Source: Thermogutta sp. (GTDB lineage: Bacteria > Planctomycetota > Planctomycetia > Pirellulales > Thermoguttaceae). From it: a DNA stretch of 10,528 bases. Numbering within the stretch: the first letter of the stretch is position 1; each line of letters begins with the position of its first letter. The DNA lies in contig JAAZNR010000805.1 of the NCBI GenBank assembly GCA_012798155.1, positions 1-10,528 of the forward strand, read 5' to 3'. The notes under the pieces are model-generated. The model did no database searches. It saw nothing but the letters and a program-made list of their open reading frames with translations, and had not been told where the DNA came from. Positions 1 to 6,520 of this stretch are shown here, piece after piece. The position numbers were made by a program, and so were the translations under genes.

Positions 1-560
1 ACGTTGAAGGTCCACGGCACGTTGGCGAGATTGACGCTCTTCGCCGTAGAAACCGCGGAAAGGAGCGGGACATGGGCTTTTGCGACGAGCGTCTCGGCCA
101 GGTGCGTGCTCTCGCCGTCCATGCCGCCGATGATCCCGACGGTACGTTGCTCGAATATGAGATCCCGCAGGACTGTGGTGCCGCCGGTCCAAGGGGAGTC
201 GGACCACACCGGCGACAATTTCAAGGGCCGGCCGCCGGCTTGCTCCGCGGCGACGTCCTCTCTCGCCATTTCAGCCGCAAGCCACAGGGAAGTGTCGGGG
301 TCTTGATCGGATTCGAACGGCCCGAAATACCCGAGGCAAATTCCGTCATGAACGTCGGCGAACGACGATCGCAAATCAGGAATTGCCGCGGTTTCCGAGT
401 GACGGAAATCGCGGTCAGGCAGAGCGACCGCCTTCCCCGGCGTTCGCCCCCCTGCTTGAATTGGAATCCATGCCGCCCCACAGACGTAGGCAAGCGAAAG
501 AAAAACAATCCCTCGCCCGATAACAGACCGATGCCGTCGCCGGCGAGTAGCGTTCCGCAT
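1..560 (-). CDS. LivJ-type periplasmic substrate-binding protein, N-terminal part (runs off left edge)
   Basis: This is the first 186 codons of a gene read from 560 leftward, open to the window edge. The start is ATG at 560-558; an in-frame stop lies just upstream and no other start codon lies between, so the start is well constrained, although no Shine-Dalgarno sequence is visible. Residues 1-36 look like an export signal: an arginine-rich start (RRRRHR), then a hydrophobic stretch (IVFLSLAYVCGAAW). The mature part begins the type 1 periplasmic binding fold with GICLGYFGPFES (73-84), equivalent to VKIGFLGPIES in the preceding gene, followed by VGIIGGMDGESTHLAE (141-156) and NLANVPWTFN (177-186), which match IVGTIDGANSHIA and IETNIPWVFRV of that protein. 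It is therefore a divergent paralogue of its neighbour, only 16 bases downstream of it. The ligand is unknown. The Leu/Ile/Val-binding family also binds urea, amides and aromatic acids, and includes proteins tied to quinoprotein alcohol oxidation. The C-terminal lobe lies outside the window. Confidence 0.87.
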   Translation of the reverse strand, partial: MRNATRRRRHRSVIGRGIVFLSLAYVCGAAWIPIQAGGRTPGKAVALPDRDFRHSETAAIPDLRSSFADVHDGICLGYFGPFESDQDPDTSLWLAAEMAREDVAAEQAGGRPLKLSPVWSDSPWTGGTTVLRDLIFEQRTVGIIGGMDGESTHLAETLVAKAHVPLLSAVSTAKSVNLANVPWTFN

Positions 561-576
561 ACGGATGGGCCGCGAA

Positions 577-2091
577 TCAGGGTTGCTGGACTTGCGTCAA
601 TTCACTGGGAACCGTATGGAGATGGTCGGTGTATTTTTCTATTTCACCGGATGGAATGTTCAATTCCTCGCGAGAATAGTAGCGCCATTGTTGGCCTTCC
701 CGGATGGCCAGGAATACCTCTTCGCGTCCGTCCAGAGCGGCCGTGAATTGAGTCTTGCCGACGACCCCCTGCCAGGGTTCGTTCCGATAAGCCAAGACGT
801 CTCGGATCTTGGCGCGGTTGAGGCCGGCGACCTGGATCGCCCAGATAAGCATTTCCGTGCCGTCAAAGGCATGGGCGGCATAAGTATCGGGTTCGACGCC
901 GAATCGCTTCGTGAATCGTTCGCGGAATTCCTTGAGACGCGGATCGTCTCGATCGGGATTCCAGGGTGAGGCGCAGACCACGCCTTCCGCGTTGTTTCCG
1001 GCGATTTCGGCGAACTCCGGCCCGAGACAACGATCGCACGCGAAGAACGGCTGCTTCATGCCCATCTCGCGCATCTGATTCAGAATCCGGGCACCGTCCT
1101 CGGCGTCGCCCCAGTGCGCGACGGCCTCGACGCCGGCGTCTTTCAGGCGTTGCAGCTCCAAGGAGAAATCGGATTGCCCCACGAAATAGGCCATCTCCAA
1201 CGGCACGGGCTTGCCCAGTCGGCGGCTGCCGTCACGCAACTCGCGGACGCCGAAGCGACCGTAGCGATTGCTCGCGCGGATGATCCCCAGTTTCTGGATT
1301 CCCACTTTGCGGAAGATGTAATCAACGAGCAAGTAGCATTGTCTGCGGTCATCGGAGATCACGCGAAACACCCAGGGGATATTGGTCTCGATAAACGTCG
1401 GGTCGGTATCGCCGGTATTCACCATGGGAACCTCGGCCTTCAGGGCGACCCGAATGGCGATGTGGCTGTTGGCTCCATCGATGGTCCCTACAATTGCCCA
1501 GACCTGTTCCTTGTACGCCAGATGGATGATTTCATTTCCCGAGGCGCCCCAGAGTCCGTTGTCGTTACGGACGATCAACTCAAAAGGAACCTTACGACGA
1601 TGATATCCGCCTTGCTCGTTGGCTTTTTCCACGGCCAGTTGGGCGCCTTTCAACATCATCTTACCGATGTTTTCCTCGTGGCTTTTGCCGCCCGTCGCAA
1701 CGGAAACGGTGGACTCGATCGGGCCGAGGAACCCGATCTTCACGGTATCGACGTGTTCCGGTTCAGGGATGGCGCGGCCCGGCCCCGTGTACTCCATTTG
1801 GACCATAAAGTGGCGTTTGAAAGGGGCCACATAACCGAACGGTTCCAGATCGCGCGGCGTGTGGCCGTAATTCTGATCGACTCGTAGCGGCAGCTGAGGG
1901 ACATGGTAGGGATCGCGGATGGAAAGCACGGCGTCGAGCACAGGCTTCATGCTGGGTTCGACGGGCACGCCGAAGTCGGACGGTCCGGACTGCGGCGATT
2001 GAGCGGGTTCGTCACCCCGGACTTGCTTCTCATGAGCGATGAGTCCGGCCGAAACTACGAGCACCCAGACGGTAATCATGATGAATCGCAT
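577..2091 (-). CDS. LivJ-type ABC-transporter substrate-binding protein with N-terminal extension
   Basis: A 504-residue protein starting at ATG 2091 behind a strong Shine-Dalgarno sequence. Residues 1-27 form a signal peptide (MRFIMITVWVLVVSAGLIA core). The type 1 periplasmic binding fold starts near residue 116 (VKIGFLGPIES, 117-127) and continues with KGAQLAVEKANEQGG (148-162), WAIVGTIDGANSHIA (198-212), IPWVFRV (238-244), GIIRASNRYGRFGV (269-282) and YAAHAFDGTEMLIWAI (404-419), the usual order of the Leu/Ile/Val receptor family. Between the signal and the fold lie about 85 extra residues (roughly 28-115), including PFGYVAPFKRHF and YTGPGRAIPEPE, which ordinary LivJ proteins do not have. 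A CXXC pair (C352, C355) sits in the second lobe. By family it should capture a small organic ligand in the periplasm, but no permease or ATPase gene accompanies it here, so it could be a sensor or a partner of the cytochromes instead of a transporter part. A second paralogue follows directly. The fold assignment is secure; the ligand is not known. Confidence 0.93.
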   Translation of the reverse strand: MRFIMITVWVLVVSAGLIAHEKQVRGDEPAQSPQSGPSDFGVPVEPSMKPVLDAVLSIRDPYHVPQLPLRVDQNYGHTPRDLEPFGYVAPFKRHFMVQMEYTGPGRAIPEPEHVDTVKIGFLGPIESTVSVATGGKSHEENIGKMMLKGAQLAVEKANEQGGYHRRKVPFELIVRNDNGLWGASGNEIIHLAYKEQVWAIVGTIDGANSHIAIRVALKAEVPMVNTGDTDPTFIETNIPWVFRVISDDRRQCYLLVDYIFRKVGIQKLGIIRASNRYGRFGVRELRDGSRRLGKPVPLEMAYFVGQSDFSLELQRLKDAGVEAVAHWGDAEDGARILNQMREMGMKQPFFACDRCLGPEFAEIAGNNAEGVVCASPWNPDRDDPRLKEFRERFTKRFGVEPDTYAAHAFDGTEMLIWAIQVAGLNRAKIRDVLAYRNEPWQGVVGKTQFTAALDGREEVFLAIREGQQWRYYSREELNIPSGEIEKYTDHLHTVPSELTQVQQP

Positions 2092-2094
2092 ACG

Positions 2095-2102
2095 TCACCT
2101 CC
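2095..2102 (-). promoter_or_regulatory. Shine-Dalgarno sequence of the LivJ-type gene
   Basis: Read on the minus strand this is GGAGGTGA, a full match to the 16S rRNA anti-Shine-Dalgarno sequence, followed by CGT and then the ATG at 2091. It supports that ATG over the in-frame ATG four codons further in. Confidence 0.85.
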
Positions 2103-2117
2103 CAAGGAATTCTCTTT

Positions 2118-2137
2118 CTTCTTGCGGCTTCTTGCGG
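2118..2137. repeat. perfect tandem 10-bp duplication in an intergenic gap
   Basis: The ten bases CTTCTTGCGG (plus strand) occur twice back to back, in the 63-base gap between the propeller gene and the LivJ-type gene. No function is evident. It may be a slippage duplication. Confidence 0.8.
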
Positions 2138-2154
2138 TTAACGCCTTTCGCGAT

Positions 2155-3426
2155 CTATTTGGAATCAGCGGATGCCGAGGATGCCGCCGCGATGCTTTGC
2201 GGCTCCTGAGTAAGCCTCTTAACGCCGCGGTAGTATCCTTTCCCGATACCGTGGGACAGCCCATGGGCGGTGGCGACCCAAACGTCATCGCCGTCGAAAT
2301 CCACGCCGATTATGAAATTGTGCGCGATCGAAATCTCCAGGGGAACTTCACGGAGCAAACGTCCCCGACGAAATACTTTGGCGACCCCGCCGGGATTGTC
2401 CGCGTTGCGATAGTACGCGACATAGGTGTCGGTTGGATAATGCGCCACCACGCCCACCCCCTTGTCCGTGCAGAACCAGGCCTCGTCGGCCGAACGAGCC
2501 TTGAGGAAATTGGTGAAGTCGCTGGGCAGGCCGGTTTCATGGGCATAAAAGCCCCGCCAATGACGGCCGTCATAACGGCAACAGCCGAAATAGGCCGAGA
2601 CCCAAAGAGCGCCGTCGGCAAAGCTCGCCGCCGTGGTGATGACATGGATGATTCCGTCATCGCGATAGAGATCGATCTCCATTTCCTTGTCGGGATCGAT
2701 ATAGTCTTTCCATTTTTCCGTGGCGACGTCGAACTCCAGGCAACCGCTTCCCCAAATCGCGAGAAATACTTTATTGACGGTCGGAGCGTAGCTGACGCTA
2801 TAGTTCCATATTTCCTCCATCGGCGCGTTCTTTTCCGTATAGATATCCCACTTCCCGGTGACGAGATCATAGCGACTGGCGCCGGCCGTGGTGGCCGCCC
2901 AAATATGGTTATTCTCGACGGCCACGCCGTAGACGACGTCGTTCACCAGGCCGCTGTTGAGCTGGTGGAAGTGATCGAATCGCCCGCCGGAAAATCGGGC
3001 CACTCCGCCGCCGAAAAGTCCCAGCCAAACATCGCCCGTTTTGGGATCGACGTCGATGGAGGTGATGGCCCGCCAAGGCAAGCCATCCTCTTCCTTCCAA
3101 GATTGAATCGCACCGGTCTTCTTGTCCAATCGGGCTAGGCCGTTCTCCGTGCCGATCCAGACGGCTTCGGCAGTCGCCCTGACACTAAAAAGATGATCGT
3201 TGGGAAGCCCGTCCTCGACGGTGTAGTTCTCCCATTCAGTATAAATGTAAGGCAAATCCTCATCGGAGACGCCGTCCACGCTTTGTCCGAAGGCCAGCGC
3301 CGGCGGGGCAGGCTCCGATTGCGCCTGGGCGCTTTCGCCGGCCGACGCGACGGCGGTCCAACTGCCCGCAAATAGGACGGCTGCCGGCAGCAGCAACGGC
3401 CGCCAACTGCTACTCAGACTTCTCAT
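2155..3426 (-). CDS. secreted 'two-component regulator propeller' repeat protein, no kinase
   Basis: A 423-residue protein. The frame is open further up to a GTG at 3486, but the ATG at 3426 is chosen because it has a GGAGGTG ribosome site just upstream and begins a clean signal peptide (MRSLSSSWRPLLLPAAVLFA, then AVASAGES); the longer form would bury this behind 20 polar residues. The mature protein has about seven repeats of the Reg_prop type: VWIGTENGLARL (89-100), VWLGLFGGGVARF (133-145), IWAATTAGASRYD (175-187), FLAIWGSGCLEFD (221-233), LWVSAYFGCCRYD (274-286), AWFCTDKGVGVV (316-327) and VWVATAHGLSHG (382-393). That is enough for one seven-bladed propeller. In Bacteroidetes hybrid sensor kinases such repeats form the periplasmic sensor; here no membrane helix, histidine kinase or receiver follows, so it is likely a free periplasmic or surface protein of unknown ligand. 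The gap to the cytochrome gene before it is 62 bases and to the LivJ-type gene after it 63 bases, consistent with one operon. Confidence 0.88.
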   Translation of the reverse strand: MRSLSSSWRPLLLPAAVLFAGSWTAVASAGESAQAQSEPAPPALAFGQSVDGVSDEDLPYIYTEWENYTVEDGLPNDHLFSVRATAEAVWIGTENGLARLDKKTGAIQSWKEEDGLPWRAITSIDVDPKTGDVWLGLFGGGVARFSGGRFDHFHQLNSGLVNDVVYGVAVENNHIWAATTAGASRYDLVTGKWDIYTEKNAPMEEIWNYSVSYAPTVNKVFLAIWGSGCLEFDVATEKWKDYIDPDKEMEIDLYRDDGIIHVITTAASFADGALWVSAYFGCCRYDGRHWRGFYAHETGLPSDFTNFLKARSADEAWFCTDKGVGVVAHYPTDTYVAYYRNADNPGGVAKVFRRGRLLREVPLEISIAHNFIIGVDFDGDDVWVATAHGLSHGIGKGYYRGVKRLTQEPQSIAAASSASADSK

Positions 3427-3431
3427 TGCCG

Positions 3432-3438
3432 CACCTCC
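3432..3438 (-). promoter_or_regulatory. Shine-Dalgarno sequence fixing the start of the propeller gene
   Basis: The minus strand reads GGAGGTG, five bases (CGGCA) before the ATG at 3426. It decides in favour of this ATG against the upstream in-frame GTG at 3486, which has no comparable site. Confidence 0.8.
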
Positions 3439-3488
3439 GATCGTCTCCTGTTGATGTTGATGACGTGGATGCCGATTACGATACACAC

Positions 3489-6359
3489 CTACAACGTACG
3501 CAAGTATTCGACGAGATCGTTCAATTGGTCTTTCGTCATATCGTTCGTGACGCCGTGTTGATCGTTAGGGTTGAATCGCGTCCAAATCTCCTCCATTGTT
3601 TCGGCGATGCCGTTGTGAAGATAGGGCGCCGAATTGTACACATTGAGTAGCTGCGGCGTATCGAATAGCCCGTGTTCATCGAGGGGCAATTTCGTTCCCA
3701 CGTCGTGAATACGACGGTCCGTATAGAGCGGCGGATAGTGGCAGGTGCTGCACCGATTGTCCATGGGGATAAGACGTCCGTCGTTGGTCATGGTGCGATA
3801 GAAAATCTCCTTGCCGCGGCGCTGCGCCGGCGTCAATTCCGCTCCGAAGGGGCGATAACGGTTGGGCGGCGAAGGGATGGTGCAAATGTAGTAATCCAGC
3901 GCCGACAACTCCTCGGGCGTGAAGGGGTGGACGCGCGTGAAGAACACGGCGAGCCGCGGACCGCACTGCCGGGATAACGATGGATTCAATCCCTCCCACT
4001 TGAACGGCGCCGTGTCCAAGATGCCGCGCAGGGTGCGGTTATCCACGGGATTGACGCCGATGCCGTCCGGTTCGATGTCGTAGGTCAAGCCCTCCACGTG
4101 GCCGTCCGGGTGGCAGCTCGCGCAGGCGAATTGCCGCTGAAAGGTATTCGCGGCGGAGTGGAAGAGCCGCTCGCCGAGGCGTTCCTTGGTAATGACCTGC
4201 GGCCCCCCCAGATCCACGACTTCCGTCGACTGGAATGACTTCAGGTCGATGACGGCGATGCGATCGTCCAACGAGGCCGCCACGAACGCCCGATTACTGC
4301 CGGGGGCGATGGTAATTCCCCTGGGGCAGACGGGAGTTTCGATCCACCGGAGTACGAATTCCGCGGCCTTTCCCAGGTGGTTGGGGATGACTTTGGCACG
4401 CTCGGTCTCATCTGCGGATTCCAGCAACTTCAAAACCCTGTCCACCGCGACGACGGCCACCCGATTGGAGGCCGCGCTGGTCACCAGGGCGTATTTGCCG
4501 TCTTCTGTGACGATGACATCGGTGGTATCAGGAAAGGCCATGCCGGGTTCGTCCAGAAGCACTTGATCCACGCGACCGTCCCGCCACAAAATTCCCAATC
4601 CGTTCGTGATCGTCCAACCTTGGACTACTCGCGTCATGGGGACCACATTCTTGTGCCGGTTCAGCGTGAAAAGGGCGAAGTCTCCGCTCGGGTGCCAAGC
4701 GATGCCGCGAAGGCCGTTGGCGCCCGGCACCATGGCACGCAGCGTCACCATTCCCTGCCGCGCATCGATCAGCGTCACCTCGGAGCGCGACGGCGTACGG
4801 AACGGGACGAAATGCGACAAGACATTCGTGCAGGCGATCCAATTTCCGTCGGCGGAGAGGGCGGCCGACCAGGGACCTCGCCCCGCCGCCAGGCGCTTGA
4901 CTTCCGTCCGCGTGCCCAAGTCGATGACGGATATGTCCTCGGAGAGCGTGTTGAGAACGTAAAGGAACGCACCTTGCCCGTCCACGACCAGGCCGTGCGG
5001 CTCATCTCCCACAGGAATCGTCGCCGTAAGCTTTCGTGACTGGGTGTCGATCACGGAAACCGTATCGTCCAGCCGGTTGCTGACGAAGGCCGTTTTGCCG
5101 TCCGGGGAGAATGCCACATCGTGCGGTTGTGCGCCGACGGCGATTTCCGCAACCTTACGTAACGATGCAATATCGACGACGATGACGCTTTTCGACGCGT
5201 CGCAGGCCGCGTAAAGCTCTTTCCCGTCGGGGCTGACCGCCAGGTTGACGGGAGTCTTGTACTGCGGCTCCGCCTCCTCGCGTTCGCGCGCTTGGGTGGG
5301 ATGCGACGCTTCGGCCAAGTTTTCGGGGAGCTGGAAGGGCTTGCCGTGAGCGTTTTCGTGGCAGCTTAAGCAGGCGGCCGCGTCTACTTTGAGCAGGCCG
5401 TTCTTTTCGTCGGTTTGCGGTCGTGAATAGGTTTCGGCATGTTGGCTGCCCGGCCCGTGGCAGGCCTCGCAGGAAACTCCCTCGTACACGCAGGCGGTTC
5501 CCAGCACGTGCGACGCCGGTCGATGGTAGACCGAGGTGTGGCACTTCAGGCATTCCAACTTCGTTCGCGGATCGCCGGAGACCCCCATCGCGGCGGCGAT
5601 TTCGCGTGCTCCGTCCGTTGCCAGGACGGCAAAGGCGTCGGCATGGCTGCTTTGTCGCCATGCGCTGAAGTGATTTTGTTTCTCGGGTCCTTCGTGACAC
5701 TCCGCGCAGGAGGCGGCTCCCACGAAAGCCGGTTCCTTGGGCGAGGTGGGCAAAGGGGGAAGCGACGAATCGGTAAGATCGCTGCTCCCGGGCACGGGTT
5801 GTCTCAGTTTTGCCCAAAGGGTATCTATATCGAGCCGTTCACGCTTCAAAACGGCATCGTGCGAGCCTTTCGGCCCGTGGCACGAGTGGCATTCCTCCTT
5901 CGAGGGCATGCGAAACCCCATTTTCATGGCCAGTTCGCGATTCCTCATGGTCGCGGAGTCCGCGTACTCGCTGCCCGGCCCGTGACAATGCTCGCATTGC
6001 ACGCCGTCCTGAATGGCGAACGTCGGGTCGCGTTCCCAAGGTTCGGCCTCGGCGCCCGTGGCATGGCAACCCAAGCACAGGGGCGATTGCTGAGGGGGAA
6101 CGGGGACGCCGCTCAATTTGGCGATTTGTTGGGCCTCAGGTTTGGACAAGGCGGTGTAGGCTTGAGCGTGACGGGACCGCACCCAAGTCGAACCTCGGCC
6201 GGCATGGCATTCGGCGCAGATTTTGAAGCCGACGTACACCGGATGGCGCGAAGCCCCCTCGAAGGCGACGACCGCGGGGCCGAAACCACCGATGATGAAC
6301 AAGCCGAAGAAGGCCGGCCCCAGCCATCGGATATCAGTGTTACGTCGCCGAAACACCAT
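3489..6359 (-). CDS. decaheme fusion protein: c554-like octaheme + YVTN beta-propeller + MauG/CcpA-like domain
   Basis: A 956-residue exported protein. ATG 6359 is preferred over the in-frame GTG at 6365 because GGAGG lies six bases before it. Residues 1-32 are a signal peptide or membrane anchor (FRRRNT, then LGPAFFGLFIIGGFGPAVVAF). Ten CXXCH motifs are present, their first Cys at 48, 95, 122, 157, 218, 270, 297, 330, 746 and 870. The first eight form two tetraheme cytochrome c554-like modules that repeat each other (CAECH, CLxCH, CExCHGPGS, CxSCH). Residues about 370-717 are YVTN propeller repeats (for example NLAVSPDGKELYAA, VAFSPDGKTAFVSN, DTVSVID, DISVIDL). Residues about 720-956 resemble the MauG/bacterial cytochrome c peroxidase family, with ACASCHPDGHVEGLTYD (745-761), CSTCHYPP (870-877) and DTPQLLNVYNSAPYLHNG (900-917). 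The octaheme part could pass electrons to or from the two-heme active site, with the propeller positioning a partner. Whether it is a peroxidase, an oxidase or only an electron carrier is undetermined. Confidence 0.95.
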   Translation of the reverse strand: MVFRRRNTDIRWLGPAFFGLFIIGGFGPAVVAFEGASRHPVYVGFKICAECHAGRGSTWVRSRHAQAYTALSKPEAQQIAKLSGVPVPPQQSPLCLGCHATGAEAEPWERDPTFAIQDGVQCEHCHGPGSEYADSATMRNRELAMKMGFRMPSKEECHSCHGPKGSHDAVLKRERLDIDTLWAKLRQPVPGSSDLTDSSLPPLPTSPKEPAFVGAASCAECHEGPEKQNHFSAWRQSSHADAFAVLATDGAREIAAAMGVSGDPRTKLECLKCHTSVYHRPASHVLGTACVYEGVSCEACHGPGSQHAETYSRPQTDEKNGLLKVDAAACLSCHENAHGKPFQLPENLAEASHPTQAREREEAEPQYKTPVNLAVSPDGKELYAACDASKSVIVVDIASLRKVAEIAVGAQPHDVAFSPDGKTAFVSNRLDDTVSVIDTQSRKLTATIPVGDEPHGLVVDGQGAFLYVLNTLSEDISVIDLGTRTEVKRLAAGRGPWSAALSADGNWIACTNVLSHFVPFRTPSRSEVTLIDARQGMVTLRAMVPGANGLRGIAWHPSGDFALFTLNRHKNVVPMTRVVQGWTITNGLGILWRDGRVDQVLLDEPGMAFPDTTDVIVTEDGKYALVTSAASNRVAVVAVDRVLKLLESADETERAKVIPNHLGKAAEFVLRWIETPVCPRGITIAPGSNRAFVAASLDDRIAVIDLKSFQSTEVVDLGGPQVITKERLGERLFHSAANTFQRQFACASCHPDGHVEGLTYDIEPDGIGVNPVDNRTLRGILDTAPFKWEGLNPSLSRQCGPRLAVFFTRVHPFTPEELSALDYYICTIPSPPNRYRPFGAELTPAQRRGKEIFYRTMTNDGRLIPMDNRCSTCHYPPLYTDRRIHDVGTKLPLDEHGLFDTPQLLNVYNSAPYLHNGIAETMEEIWTRFNPNDQHGVTNDMTKDQLNDLVEYLRTL

Positions 6360-6365
6360 GGCCAC

Positions 6366-6370
6366 CCTCC
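6366..6370 (-). promoter_or_regulatory. Shine-Dalgarno sequence fixing the start of the decaheme gene
   Basis: The minus strand reads GGAGG, then GTGGCC, then ATG at 6359. The six-base spacing suits that ATG, whereas the GTG at 6365 directly abuts the site and would have no spacing. Confidence 0.75.
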
Positions 6371-6446
6371 GAGCATTCTTGTGTTCGCCGTGCCGTCATC
6401 CTACCTGACTCCTTGCCTGAGAGGACTGAGCGGTGCAGCGGCCATC

Positions 6447-6476
6447 ATTGTATTTTTGAGCATGATGAAGAGTCCA
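6447..6476 (-). promoter_or_regulatory. possible internal sigma-70-type promoter before the decaheme gene
   Basis: The minus strand reads TGGACT (6476-6471), an 18-base spacer, and TACAAT (6452-6447). The -10 hexamer is one base from consensus and the -35 hexamer two. Transcription would start near 6440 and give a leader of about 80 bases. It is a pattern match only; a promoter consensus for this organism is not known. Confidence 0.3.
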
Positions 6477-6520
6477 CATTTTCGCGAAAAACGCGAATCG
6501 CCTGCCGCCCTTATTCAGGC

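Larger units (their letters stand above)
6360..6520 (-). other. 161-bp intergenic leader upstream of the decaheme gene, with a small hairpin
   Basis: This is the widest gap inside the cluster. Just after the stop codon of the FG-GAP gene lies a perfect inverted repeat (TTCGCG at 6481-6486 and CGCGAA at 6492-6497, five-base loop). It lacks a following T-run on the minus strand, so it is not a classical terminator; it could be a processing or attenuating hairpin. A possible promoter follows it. No coding sequence is evident. Confidence 0.45.

Noticed and set aside
221..508. Minus-strand frame of 95 codons near the left edge
   Set aside because: Another minus-strand frame, open from ATG 560 to the window edge, has a signal peptide and aligns with the neighbouring LivJ-type protein; the 95-codon frame is its shadow.
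2155..3426. Two-component sensor or response regulator
   Set aside because: Only the propeller repeats named after that family are present; there is no membrane helix after the propeller, no histidine kinase and no receiver domain.
6481..6497. Rho-independent terminator after the FG-GAP gene
   Set aside because: The stem is only six base pairs and is not followed by a T-run in the direction of transcription.
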